DNA of 64,000 bases from an uncultured Flavobacteriales bacterium (GCA_937899835.1 CALCCE010000138.1:181931-245930), one strand, 5' to 3'. Shown: positions 26,776 through 36,228, numbered from the stretch's first letter. Numbers and translations: made by a program. The notes: a model not told the origin generated them from the sequence alone.

Positions 26776-27401
26776 CCGCGGAAAGTGAATTTAAGGCCTA
26801 CTGTGAGCAACATTCTATCGCTGTTCAGGCCCAATCGCTTATTCGGCTCGAAAACCTCCCTTTTTCAATTTCTCAATGGCCTCAGTGGGTCTTTTTCTCT
26901 TCTGCCAATGCGGTACGCACCTTCCTGAAACAAGTTGAATTGCCGGCTTCAGTGAAAGTAGGTTGCATTGGTCAGGCCACAGCAAAAGTGGTCAGTAGTT
27001 TTCAGAAGCGGGTTGATTTTTTGGGTCAAGGTTCTTCTGAGTCGGTGGCGCTTGCTTTTGCAAAAGAGATCTCTCATGACGATCATGTGTTATTTCCAGC
27101 AGCCGATTCAGCTGCACCCACCGTGAGTCGGCATTTGTATCCCCATCAAGCGATTCAACTACCCATTTATCGAACGGCAGAATCCCCACCCCAACAACTT
27201 CCCAAGGCTGACCTTTGGGTTCTTACTTCTCCTTCCAACGCTAAGGCTCTTAGTAAAGTAAATGGTTGGCCTGGCAAGAGCAAGATCATCGCCATTGGAA
27301 AAACTACCGCTGCTGCCTTGGAAGCACTGGATATTTCAACCTATACAGTTGCCTGGGAGCCTTCAGAACGTGCATTGGCCGATGCGCTGTTCAGCTGCTG
27401 A
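26742..27401 (+). CDS. hemD: Uroporphyrinogen-III synthase domain (second HemD), reached by frameshift from hemC
   Basis: The frame reads DHPSVFISRELTAESEF..., then SLIRLENLPF, WVFFSSANAVRTFLKQVE, KVGCIGQATAKVV, DHVLFPAADSAAPTVSRHL, PIYRTAE, LWVLTSPSNAKALSKV and IIAIGKTTAAALEAL: the full two-lobe HemD fold, with the FFSSANAVR motif matching the FTSxNAV motif of the family. The frame is open back to 26715 but has no ATG, GTG or TTG until a TTG at 26940, which would remove the whole first lobe entry and the SSANAV motif. A CTG at 26772 overlapping the hemC stop is the only near-cognate option and would still lose the SVFIS strand. Expression as a HemC-HemD fusion by -1 shifting is therefore the best reading, unless the A-run was miscounted. 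Confidence 0.85.
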   Translation, partial: DHPSVFISRELTAESEFKAYCEQHSIAVQAQSLIRLENLPFSISQWPQWVFFSSANAVRTFLKQVELPASVKVGCIGQATAKVVSSFQKRVDFLGQGSSESVALAFAKEISHDDHVLFPAADSAAPTVSRHLYPHQAIQLPIYRTAESPPQQLPKADLWVLTSPSNAKALSKVNGWPGKSKIIAIGKTTAAALEALDISTYTVAWEPSERALADALFSC

Positions 27402-27500
27402 TTCCCGTTTTTCGGATACATCGCGCGATTAATCGTTTCATTTTCACATTTTATCGTGGAAAGGAAACTCCTGAACACCAGCACCGTATCAGGATTCCTG

Positions 27501-27508
27501 TATCTTTG
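27501..27508 (+). promoter_or_regulatory. -7 promoter element (TATCTTTG) of the M43 protease gene
   Basis: Perfect TAnnTTTG, 58 bases upstream of the preferred ATG at 27567. No clear -33 TTTG. Confidence 0.5.
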
Positions 27509-27566
27509 TTAATGGCTTTCTCTCCATTATTCTTTGAGCATAACATTCCCCGTTAACTCCACTACT

Positions 27567-30500
27567 ATGGTTCGAATTTTACTTGCCTTTCTCTTTTTGT
27601 TGGTTTGCTTTGTTCCTCAAGGCCTCATAGCACAGGGAAACACTGAGCAATGTGCTACTCACCTTCTCCACAATCAATTGTTGCAATCTGATCCTGGGTT
27701 TGCTCAAAGGATGCAACAAAACGAGCAATTCATCCAAAACTGGATTCAAAACCAACAAACCAACGGACAGCAGCAGCTGTCTACGTCTGGTGTGTTGACG
27801 GTTCCGGTAGTAGTGCATGTGGTGCACACCGGCCAGGCGGTAGGCGTAGGAGCCAACATTTCAGTGGCACAAATCAACAGTGCCCTTACTGCCTTGAACG
27901 ACCGTTTTCGCAAAACACCTGGAACGCATGGCGATGCCGGAGGAGTAGACGTGGAGGTAGAGTTTTGCCTGGCACAACGGGACCCCAATTGCCTCGCCAC
28001 TACCGGAATAGTGCGGGTGAACGGGAGCAGCGTTACGGATTATGCTTTGGAAGGCATCAATGCAGGAGGTAGTGCAGGTGCCAGTGAAACTGACGTAAAA
28101 GCTCTGAGCAGGTGGCCCAACACCGATTATGTCAACATTTGGGTTGTTACCGAAATTGAGAACAACAATGGAGGCTCAGGTATTCAAGGATATGCCTATT
28201 TCCCCGGTGCTTCATCAAGTGTAGATGGTATTGTTATCATGCATACTGCATTTGGAACACTTGGAACCGTCAACAGTTTCAACAATTTATGCCGTACACT
28301 TACCCACGAGATGGGGCACTATTTCAACCTCTATCACACCTTCGAAGGTGACAATGGCGGTACCCAATGTCCGGCTACTGGCAATAACTGTGGATCTGGA
28401 GTAGGCGACTGCTGTGGTGATACTGAAATTCACCAACGTTCTTCCAGCAATTGCCCTTCGGGAATGAATACTTGTACCTCGGCCATGTTTGGCAGCGTGG
28501 TCAATAACTACATGGATTACTCCAGCCAAACTTGTGCAGACGAATTTACGGCCGACCAAAAAACGAGGATGAGAGCCGCTCTTTGTGGACCTCGGGCCAG
28601 TTTATTAAGCTCTTTGGGTTGTACACCGGTAACGACAACTCCTCCGGGAACCGCTGCTTGCAGCCCGCAAACCACCAACCTCAGCAACTCCTTTGGGATG
28701 GGTGTCCGAAACGTGACCTTCCACGATTTAAATGTCACTTCTTCCAATGCCGTTAATGATGGTGGATACGTAGACAACACGTGTAATCAAGCCGCCAATC
28801 TGGCCCCATCCACGCCTTACAACATTTCCATTTTTACGGGTACTACCAACAACCAGGATGTGCACGTGTACATTGATTACAACAATGACAACGACTTTAC
28901 CGATCCGGGTGAGCAAGTGATGACTTCTACCAATGACACCTTGCATACCTTGACCTATACCACGCCGGCTAACCCGACAACTGGAGCTTATTTGCGGATG
29001 CGGGTCATCGCGGACTGGGTGAACAATACCATCGCCAATTCTTGTTATGCTCCCCAATACGGGCAAATTGAAGATTTTTCCGTCTTTTTTGCCTCTACTG
29101 CTTCTATCTCTTTGTCTTCTACCACTACCGATGTGACTTGCAATGGGGGCAATAATGGATCAGCAACGGTAACTGCCAGCAATGGCAATATTCCGTACAC
29201 ATATGCCTGGAGCAATGGAGGTAGTACGGCTACCATTTCTAATCTTGCTGCCGGCAACTACACGGTAACGGTGACAGATGCTACAGCCGCTACCCAAACC
29301 ACTACAGTAACTATTGCTCAACCAACCACCGGTGTTACTGCCATGATCATGTCGAGCACCAATGTATCTTGCAATGGTGGGTTTAACGGAGCAGTGATTG
29401 CCAATGCTTCCGGTGGAACACCTACCTATACTTATGCGTGGTCGAACGGAGCGAGCAATACCAGTTTGAATGGTCTTTTTGCAGGTTCATATACGGTTAC
29501 CGTAACCGATGCCAACGGATGTACCGATGCCATCACAGCAACCATTACGGAACCAGCGCTTATTTCAGCTTCTTCTACGGTCTCTAACGTTACTACAGTG
29601 GGAGGATCCAACGGGTCTATTTCCCTAACTCCTACTGGTGGCACACCAACTTACACCTATGCGTGGTCATCAGGAAGTACCGCTCAAAACCCTACTGGTT
29701 TAGTAGCAGGAGTATATACCGTTACCATTACTGATGCCAATGGGTGTACCGGAACCCACACTGCAACCGTAACCCAACCTTCACCAGGCCCGTTGACGCT
29801 TTCCACTTCATTTACCAACGTTAGTTGCAATGGAGGTAATGATGGAACGGGTACCGCAAACGCCAGCGGAGGCACAACACCGTACACATATGCGTGGAGC
29901 AATGGCAACACCAATGCAACCGCTACGGGCCTTTCTATAGGCAGCTACAATGTAACGGTGACCGACGGAGCCGGTGCTACTGCTGTAGGATCAGTTTCCA
30001 TTCTTCAACCTTTTGCCTTAGGCGTAACCTTGCCCACCATTACACAGGTTGCCTGTTTTGGAGATGCCACTGGTGCTGCCAACAGTACTACCAGTGGAGG
30101 TATTCCGCCTTATACTTTTTCATGGTCCAACGGGGCCTCCACGGCCAATATCAATGGCCTTACCGCAGGTTTGTATACCCTTACGGTGACGGATGCGAAC
30201 GGATGTACTCAAACTGCCATTGCAGGAATTAACCAGCCCGGATCAGCCCTAAGCCTTACCAATGTGGTTACGAATGTAACTACCGCCGGAGGTACTAATG
30301 GCGCTATCGATATAACGGTAAGTGGCGGTACGCCCGGCTATGCTTACGTGTGGAACACAGCGGCAACTTCTGAAGATCTAAATGGCCTGTCGGCAGGAAC
30401 CTACACCGTGACAGTGACCGATACCAACGGGTGCGTACTCGTTCAAAACTTTAATGTTTCTCAACCCAGTTTGAACACCTCCATGGCAACCGTGGATGCC

Positions 30501-32576
30501 AGTTGCAACGGTTTGGCTGATGGTAGTGCTACCGTTACCGTGAATTCAGGCACTCCTCCAATGACCTTCGTGTGGTCGAATGGAGGAAGTTCGGCTACCC
30601 TCACCGGTCTTGCTGCGGGAACCTACACGGTAACAGTAACCGATGCCAATGGCTTACAAGGGCAGGACACTGCCGTAATCAACGAGCCCGGAGCGCTCAA
30701 TGTCAACGTCAACAATACCAATGTTTCTTGCAACGGGGCCAATGATGCCAGTGCAACAGCATCGGTATTTGGTGGTACTGCTCCGGTTTCATTTAGTTGG
30801 AGCAATGGCATGTCGGGGAGTGGCACCGCCATGAATTATGGTGCCGGCACCCATACGGTTACCGTTACCGACAACAATGGATGCACTACAACGGCCAACT
30901 ATACTGTTACCCAACCTACTGCCCTTTCCCTTACAGGAACTATTGTCAACCCGGGTGGATGCAACTTTTCTTCAGGAACATTGAGCGCCAGTGGTGGTAC
31001 CACACCTTACAGCTATGTATGGTCCACCGGTGACACAACCGCCACTGTGGCCAACCTGCCTGCCGGAACTTATGCGGCTACTGTAACCGATGCCAACGGG
31101 TGTACAGCGGTACAAGGGGGATTAATTGCAACAAGTGCAGGTTCCATTTTGGCTACTTTGAATGCGAACAACATTACCTGTAATGGGGCCAATGATGGTA
31201 ATATAACGGTTACTATTAGTGCAGGAGCCGCACCTTTTACTTATTTGTGGTCCAGCCTGCAAACCACGCCTTCGATTTCAGGGTTACCAGCTGGAACCTA
31301 CACTGTATTTGTTTCGGATTCGACGGGGTGCAGCGATACACTTACCGCTACCATAACAGAGCCCGCTCCCATTGTTTTGAATGTAAGCGGCAACTCCCCT
31401 TCCTGTGACAATAGCAACGATGGTGATGCTGCTACCTTAATTTCTGGTGGAGTAACTCCTTATACTTTCAACTGGTCAAATGGCGGCAGCACCAATTCCT
31501 TATCGGGACTCTCAGGTGGAACCTACACGGTAACCGTAACCGATGCCGGTGGATGTACCGTTATTGACTCGGTAACGCTGAACAGTCCAACTCCTGTCGT
31601 TGCTACCATTGCTCCTGCGGGACCTATCAGCCTTTGTGGAGGTGCTTCGGTCACCCTCACGGTAAACACCGCTATTGGGCTAAGTCATATCTGGACCCTC
31701 AACGGCAACCCGATTGGCGGAGCTTCAGGCCCGACACTCAATGTTGGAGTACCGGGGCAATACGGCGTTATTACAACCGATGCCAATGGATGTACCGGCT
31801 CTGATGTTGTATCTGTGACAAACAGCCCCATTGTGGTTTCCTTCAGTGGGTTGGACCCTAACGGTTATTGTGAAAGCGACCCACCGGCAACCCTAACCGG
31901 ATCTCCTGCCGGAGGAAGTTTCTCTGGAATCGGAATTGTTGGCAACCAATTTGTTCCTGATTCTGCTGGGATAGGTACCTTCATGATTGTTTACAACTAC
32001 AGCGACACCAACGGTTGTAGCGGATCGGATACACAATTCGTAGCGGTTACTTCCGGGGCAAACATTGGTGGCATCACCGGTCCGATTGTGGTTCAGCCCA
32101 ACCAGAGCTATGTGTATCAGGTAAACCCTAACAGTGGCTCGAGCTACCAGTGGATTGCCAGTGGAGGTACTCTTGGGCAACAAGCCAATAACGTGGCTTC
32201 TATCAATTGGGGAGCCGGACCAAACGGAAGTATCACCGTTGTTGAAACCGCTTCCAATGGCTGTACGGATACCCTTACTGTTATTATCTACATTGGAATA
32301 GTAAGTGTGGCAGAAAGCGAAGCCTCCTATGGTATTCAACTCTATCCAAACCCGGTGCGGTCATCACTTTTCCTCGAGGTAAGTGATGCTCCTGAAACAC
32401 CTCTGGAAATCGCGGTTTGGAACAACCTCGGCCAGCTGGTGCACCGTATCGATTTAAATTCGGGGTACAGGCAGGATCGTTACCAAATCTCAGTTGCCGA
32501 TTGGGCCAAAGGACTCTACCTGGTGAGTGTGGTTGGACAAGAGGGTGTAGAGCTCAAGCGAATCGTGGTTCAATAG
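27567..32576 (+). CDS. T9SS-secreted M43 metalloprotease with GEVED domain and eleven SprB repeats
   Basis: A 1669-residue secreted protein. Signal peptide at 1-23 (MVRILLAFLFLLVCFVPQGLIAQ), then a propeptide-like helix-rich segment. The M43 (pappalysin-like) zinc protease domain has HEMGHYFNLYH with first His at residue 247 and a downstream Met-turn (NNYMDYSSQTC). Cysteines cluster around it, as in the family. A GEVED-type domain follows (DVHVYIDYNNDNDFTDPGEQV, about 430). From about 510 to 1340 lie eleven SprB units of about 70-75 residues, each with a (T/S)-x-V-(S/T)-C-N-G-G start, a P-Y-T-Y-x-W-S-N-G centre and a G-x-Y-T-V-T-V-T-D-x-N-G-C end. Then come Ig-like segments and a type A sorting domain (LYPNPVRSSLFLEV...GLYLVSV). 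The preferred ATG is the twelfth codon of the longest frame because it starts the signal peptide. Probably surface-displayed; substrate unknown. Confidence 0.92.
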   Translation: MVRILLAFLFLLVCFVPQGLIAQGNTEQCATHLLHNQLLQSDPGFAQRMQQNEQFIQNWIQNQQTNGQQQLSTSGVLTVPVVVHVVHTGQAVGVGANISVAQINSALTALNDRFRKTPGTHGDAGGVDVEVEFCLAQRDPNCLATTGIVRVNGSSVTDYALEGINAGGSAGASETDVKALSRWPNTDYVNIWVVTEIENNNGGSGIQGYAYFPGASSSVDGIVIMHTAFGTLGTVNSFNNLCRTLTHEMGHYFNLYHTFEGDNGGTQCPATGNNCGSGVGDCCGDTEIHQRSSSNCPSGMNTCTSAMFGSVVNNYMDYSSQTCADEFTADQKTRMRAALCGPRASLLSSLGCTPVTTTPPGTAACSPQTTNLSNSFGMGVRNVTFHDLNVTSSNAVNDGGYVDNTCNQAANLAPSTPYNISIFTGTTNNQDVHVYIDYNNDNDFTDPGEQVMTSTNDTLHTLTYTTPANPTTGAYLRMRVIADWVNNTIANSCYAPQYGQIEDFSVFFASTASISLSSTTTDVTCNGGNNGSATVTASNGNIPYTYAWSNGGSTATISNLAAGNYTVTVTDATAATQTTTVTIAQPTTGVTAMIMSSTNVSCNGGFNGAVIANASGGTPTYTYAWSNGASNTSLNGLFAGSYTVTVTDANGCTDAITATITEPALISASSTVSNVTTVGGSNGSISLTPTGGTPTYTYAWSSGSTAQNPTGLVAGVYTVTITDANGCTGTHTATVTQPSPGPLTLSTSFTNVSCNGGNDGTGTANASGGTTPYTYAWSNGNTNATATGLSIGSYNVTVTDGAGATAVGSVSILQPFALGVTLPTITQVACFGDATGAANSTTSGGIPPYTFSWSNGASTANINGLTAGLYTLTVTDANGCTQTAIAGINQPGSALSLTNVVTNVTTAGGTNGAIDITVSGGTPGYAYVWNTAATSEDLNGLSAGTYTVTVTDTNGCVLVQNFNVSQPSLNTSMATVDASCNGLADGSATVTVNSGTPPMTFVWSNGGSSATLTGLAAGTYTVTVTDANGLQGQDTAVINEPGALNVNVNNTNVSCNGANDASATASVFGGTAPVSFSWSNGMSGSGTAMNYGAGTHTVTVTDNNGCTTTANYTVTQPTALSLTGTIVNPGGCNFSSGTLSASGGTTPYSYVWSTGDTTATVANLPAGTYAATVTDANGCTAVQGGLIATSAGSILATLNANNITCNGANDGNITVTISAGAAPFTYLWSSLQTTPSISGLPAGTYTVFVSDSTGCSDTLTATITEPAPIVLNVSGNSPSCDNSNDGDAATLISGGVTPYTFNWSNGGSTNSLSGLSGGTYTVTVTDAGGCTVIDSVTLNSPTPVVATIAPAGPISLCGGASVTLTVNTAIGLSHIWTLNGNPIGGASGPTLNVGVPGQYGVITTDANGCTGSDVVSVTNSPIVVSFSGLDPNGYCESDPPATLTGSPAGGSFSGIGIVGNQFVPDSAGIGTFMIVYNYSDTNGCSGSDTQFVAVTSGANIGGITGPIVVQPNQSYVYQVNPNSGSSYQWIASGGTLGQQANNVASINWGAGPNGSITVVETASNGCTDTLTVIIYIGIVSVAESEASYGIQLYPNPVRSSLFLEVSDAPETPLEIAVWNNLGQLVHRIDLNSGYRQDRYQISVADWAKGLYLVSVVGQEGVELKRIVVQ
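29100..31600 (+). repeat. Tandem SprB-repeat coding region (11 units)
   Basis: Eleven roughly 215-230-base units inside the M43 protease gene. At protein level they share CNGG starts and TVTVTDANGC ends; at DNA level they are diverged and carry synonymous changes, so they are an old protein-repeat array and not a CRISPR or recent satellite. Units three and six lack the first Cys (TNVTTVGG-like), and unit nine is shortened. Confidence 0.85.
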
Positions 32577-32711
32577 GTTTTAGAGGCCGAAGTCCAAAAA
32601 AATTCCTGACTCTTTTGTCCAGGGAGTTGACACGGCAGGGTTTATTTGCTAATTTAATTGGCTGCTTCGTTTTGAACGACCTTGTTCTACATGCCTTAGT
32701 CGAGCCTGCTT

Positions 32712-35462
32712 ATGATAAAAACCTCTACCCTCAACGTACTTTTCCTTCTCGTTTTTTCCGGCTTTTCTTTGGCGCAAAGTCCCCAATTGCAATTGCAAGG
32801 CAACGACATCAGTTGTTTTGGAGATGCAGACGGCACCATTGAATTGATGGTGCGCGGAGGAACCAGCCCTTACACGTATTCCCTCAATGGAGGAATTCCA
32901 CAAATCATCAACCAGCCTTTGGTAGGTTGGGCACGCGCCTCAGGGGGTAGCTCCAACGACGACCGGGCCAATTCCACCGCCATTCATCCGGTAAGCGGGG
33001 AAGTGGTGATTACCGGAAGCTTTCGCGAAACCGCTATCTTGGGAGGTTCTAGCATTACCTCTAACGGTGGAACTGATGCCTTCCTGGCTAAATTTGATGC
33101 TCCCGGCAACTTGCTTTGGGCCATCTCAATGGGAGGTGGCACGAACGATGCCGGACTTGGCGTAAGCCTTGATGCGCTTGGAAACATTTACCTGTCAGGG
33201 AAATTTTCGGGCAATATGGTTATCGGAAACCAGTCGATTAATGCCATGGGCAATGCCGATATTTTCATGGCAAAGTTCAATCCGAACGGCAATCTAATTT
33301 GGGTCAAAACCATCGGTGGATTGGGGAGTAACATTGATTTCGGAGCCCTTCAATCGGATGCCCTTGGACACGTTTACCTCACCGGAGGATTTGAAAATTC
33401 CTTGTCCATTGACTTTATGAACCTTACTTCCGCCGGTTCATTCGACACATTTTTGGCCAAATTTAGCCCCAATGGCAACCTCATGTGGATGCGCCATGGC
33501 GGAGGCTTTGGCCTGGACCGAGGAACCGGCCTTTTCGTCGATGAACAAGACCATGTTTACTGCATGGGTGAGTTTCAACAATCTTGTGGATTTGGCAACG
33601 TAACCGTAAGTGCTACCGGGGGTTCCGATGTTTTTGTTGCGCGTTATGATGCATCAGGAAATCAGTTGTGGGTAGAAAAAGCTGGTGGTAATCTCGATGA
33701 TCATGGAACTGATCTAACGGTAGTGCCCAATGGTAATATTGTGGTTACCGGCACCTTTACCGGTTCAATGAATTCGGGTAGTTCCACTGCCAATGCCAAC
33801 GGAGCGACTGATTTTTTCCTTTTGGAGTTGGCTCCCTCAGGAGCAACCAACTGGCTGATAGCTGGTGGTGGTGTGGGCAACGAATGGAGTAATGCTGTTG
33901 CCAGCGACAAACAGGGAAACCTTTTGGTCGCAGGCCACTTTCAAAATACATTACAAGTGGGTGGCCTCAATGCCTTTTCCAACGGCGGCTCTGATGCCTT
34001 CCTGCTTCAGCTCACGCCACAGGGCACACCAATGGCCCTTCACACCAACGGAGGTCCTGGCTTTGACCTTGGATTGAACGTAGCTTCTACGCCAGCAGGC
34101 AATGCCGTTTTGGTGGGTGAGTTTACCGGAAGCATGTCCATTGGCAACATTGCCCTTTCTTCCCAGGGCGGTTCCGATCTATTCATTGCGCATTACAGCG
34201 GTTTAACCGTTTCTACCACCATCAACAACCTGGTAGCAGGAAATTACGCCCTCACCATTCAAGACAACAATGGTACTTCCAGCAACGGAACCGTATCGAT
34301 CGCTCAACCAACACAACTGGTATTGAATGCTTCTACCTCCGATGTGAATTGCAACGGCGGCAATGATGGAAGTGCCTTGGCCAGTGCCACCGGCGGAGAA
34401 GCTCCGTATCAATTCAGTTGGAGTTCTGGTCAAACCGGAGCCCTGGCAACCAACCTTAGCGAGGGAACTTACCAATTGACCGTTGAAGATGCCAACGGGT
34501 GTATTCAAACCCAAAACGTGGTGATTGGTGCCCCCATGGTTTTACAGAGCAACATTGTTGCTACGCAGGAGATTCGATGCCACGGTGATGCCAATGGTCA
34601 ATTAGAGGTCTCTATCACTGGAGGAGTTCCTCCCTACGATTACCTCTGGTCTACCGGCCAAACGACTTCGACCGTATCCAACCTTGCTGCTGGTGTTTAT
34701 TTGGCTACCGTAACCGATGCGAATAACAACTGTGCCATCACGCTTACTTATCTCCTTACCGAGCCTGATCCAATTCAGGTTTCTGGCATTGGGGAAGATG
34801 CGCTTTGCAGCGGTGGCCAGGGTGGCAAAGCCACCATGGTTGCTGAAGGTGGTACTGCTCCTTACCAATATTTTTGGTGGAACAACGAGACCGGAGCCAC
34901 TCCTCAAAACCTGCAGGATGGAGTCAACAGCTATGAATTAGTAGATGCGCAGAATTGTCGGTTTAGCGGCTTTATTGAAATTGGTGCCCCGGCACCATTA
35001 GACATCTCGGTGCACACGCAACCGGTAGGACGGTTTGGTGTAGAAAACGGCAATGCCAAAGCCAAGGTGCTTGGCGGTACGCCTCCTTACCTCTATTCCT
35101 GGAGCAATGGATTAACCGGCCCACTTGCCTCTGGACTTGCCAAAGGGACATATTCCCTCACGGTGACCGATGCCCATCTCTGTGCAGCTGAAACGCAATT
35201 TTCCATTCGGGAACAAGTGGCGGTCTACCCCAATCCCAGCCGGGATGTTGTCCGGTTGACCTTAGCCCTCGATGGCAATTACAATTACGAACTCCAGCTA
35301 CTCACCTTGGATGGTCGGGAAGTGTATTCAGAAAAAATTGAAGGAGTCGGTGGACCTCAAGAACGTATTATTCCAGTTGCCGATCTTAAAAGTGGCGTAT
35401 ACTTATTACAAGTGATCTCTGAAAACGAGTTGGTGATCAACCAACGCGTTGTTGTCGAATAG
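32712..35462 (+). CDS. T9SS type A surface protein: seven-unit beta-propeller nested in an SprB repeat, plus four SprB repeats
   Basis: A 916-residue secreted protein. Signal peptide at 1-21 (MIKTSTLNVLFLLVFSGFSLA). Residues about 28-62 are the first half of an SprB repeat (NDISCFGDADGTIELMV...SPYTYSLNGG). Then come seven propeller units of about 60-65 residues with GN(I/L)x(L/V)(T/S)G.F centres and DxFLAKF-PNGNLLW ends (about 70-490). After them the second half of the SprB unit appears (TTINNLVAGNYALTIQDNNG). Four complete SprB units follow (about 530-820), then a type A sorting domain (VAVYPNPSRDVVRL...GVYLLQVI). Seven units is a normal closed propeller number. The gene lies 136 bases after the M43 protease, in the same direction. 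Likely cell-surface adhesin or binding protein; ligand unknown. Confidence 0.88.
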   Translation: MIKTSTLNVLFLLVFSGFSLAQSPQLQLQGNDISCFGDADGTIELMVRGGTSPYTYSLNGGIPQIINQPLVGWARASGGSSNDDRANSTAIHPVSGEVVITGSFRETAILGGSSITSNGGTDAFLAKFDAPGNLLWAISMGGGTNDAGLGVSLDALGNIYLSGKFSGNMVIGNQSINAMGNADIFMAKFNPNGNLIWVKTIGGLGSNIDFGALQSDALGHVYLTGGFENSLSIDFMNLTSAGSFDTFLAKFSPNGNLMWMRHGGGFGLDRGTGLFVDEQDHVYCMGEFQQSCGFGNVTVSATGGSDVFVARYDASGNQLWVEKAGGNLDDHGTDLTVVPNGNIVVTGTFTGSMNSGSSTANANGATDFFLLELAPSGATNWLIAGGGVGNEWSNAVASDKQGNLLVAGHFQNTLQVGGLNAFSNGGSDAFLLQLTPQGTPMALHTNGGPGFDLGLNVASTPAGNAVLVGEFTGSMSIGNIALSSQGGSDLFIAHYSGLTVSTTINNLVAGNYALTIQDNNGTSSNGTVSIAQPTQLVLNASTSDVNCNGGNDGSALASATGGEAPYQFSWSSGQTGALATNLSEGTYQLTVEDANGCIQTQNVVIGAPMVLQSNIVATQEIRCHGDANGQLEVSITGGVPPYDYLWSTGQTTSTVSNLAAGVYLATVTDANNNCAITLTYLLTEPDPIQVSGIGEDALCSGGQGGKATMVAEGGTAPYQYFWWNNETGATPQNLQDGVNSYELVDAQNCRFSGFIEIGAPAPLDISVHTQPVGRFGVENGNAKAKVLGGTPPYLYSWSNGLTGPLASGLAKGTYSLTVTDAHLCAAETQFSIREQVAVYPNPSRDVVRLTLALDGNYNYELQLLTLDGREVYSEKIEGVGGPQERIIPVADLKSGVYLLQVISENELVINQRVVVE

Positions 35463-35491
35463 CACCTTTGCTATTCCTCTGTTTGTGTTAG

Positions 35492-35525
35492 ATCCTGCCC
35501 TTTCCACAAGGGCAGGATTCTTTTT
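35492..35525 (+). terminator. Intrinsic terminator after the propeller/SprB gene
   Basis: ATCCTGCCCTT (35492-35502) pairs perfectly with AAGGGCAGGAT (35508-35518) around a 5-base loop, followed by TCTTTTT. Confidence 0.9.
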
Positions 35526-35536
35526 ACCCTGATCGT

Positions 35537-36226
35537 ATGTGCGGTAGATATTCCATTAGCAAAAGTACCCAACAGCTCATCGAACAATTCGATGCGATTT
35601 TTGAGGAAGACTTCGCTCCCAACTTCAATGCGGCACCTTCCCAATTGCTCCCGGTACTGCGGCAAAGTGATCAACGGTATTTTGAGCTATTGCGTTGGGG
35701 CTTGATCCCTTTCTGGGCAAAAGACCACCGAATTGGCTACAAAATGATCAATGCCCGTTCGGAAACGGTAACCGAAAAACCAGCTTTTCGCAACCTTTTA
35801 CCCCACAATCGGTGCATCGTTCCGGCGGAGGGATATTATGAATGGAAGCCGACTGCCAGCGGAAAAGTTCCTCACTTCATTCACCTGAAGTCCACCGGAG
35901 CATTTGGCATGGCCGGGCTTTGGACCACCTGGAAAAATGAGGAACAACAACATGTTCACTCCTTTACCGTCCTAACGTGTGCCGCCAGCGCTGAAGTAGC
36001 CCACATTCACGCCCGCATGCCGGTGATTCTCCCCCCCGAGCAGCAGCGGCTTTGGCTCGATCCTGACCTGCCCCTTTCTCAATTGAACGAGCTCATGGTC
36101 AGCTTTCCTGGAGATGCCATGGATTACTATACCGTTAGTAAAGCTGTAAACACTCCTCGAAACAACGATCCGCGCTTGCTCGACCATGTGCACTATGATC
36201 AACCTTCTCCCGGTCTTTTTGATTGA
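35537..36226 (+). CDS. SOS response-associated peptidase, SRAP/YedK (HMCES) family
   Basis: SRAP proteins sense abasic sites in single-stranded DNA and form a thiazolidine crosslink through the N-terminal Cys2. The 229-residue product starts MCGRYSIS, exposing Cys2 after Met removal. It has the family motifs FNAAPSQLLPVL, LRWGLIPFWAKD, NARSETVTEKPAFR, RCIVPAEGYYEWK (Glu of the active site) and the HARMPVILPPE motif (active-site His). All catalytic residues are present. Its stop lies two bases from the stop of the convergent dnaE-like gene, and the Y-family polymerase and LexA-like regulator follow beyond it. It thus sits at the edge of a DNA-damage tolerance cluster. Start is the only sensible ATG since Met-Cys is required. 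Confidence 0.93.
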   Translation: MCGRYSISKSTQQLIEQFDAIFEEDFAPNFNAAPSQLLPVLRQSDQRYFELLRWGLIPFWAKDHRIGYKMINARSETVTEKPAFRNLLPHNRCIVPAEGYYEWKPTASGKVPHFIHLKSTGAFGMAGLWTTWKNEEQQHVHSFTVLTCAASAEVAHIHARMPVILPPEQQRLWLDPDLPLSQLNELMVSFPGDAMDYYTVSKAVNTPRNNDPRLLDHVHYDQPSPGLFD

Positions 36227-36228
36227 AC

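Noticed and set aside
26940..27401. Independent 153-residue HemD starting at TTG 26940
   Set aside because: It would drop the first third of the HemD fold, including the FFSSANAVR motif, while the open frame and homology continue upstream into hemC; a frameshift or miscounted A-run explains the data better.
29100..31600. Regular repeats that might suggest a CRISPR array or DNA satellite
   Set aside because: Units are about 215-230 bases, coding in one frame, diverged at synonymous sites and match SprB protein repeats, so they are protein repeats.
31893..32339. 148-codon minus-strand open frame inside the M43/SprB gene
   Set aside because: Composition effect of the Thr/Gly/Asn-rich repeats; no recognisable protein features.
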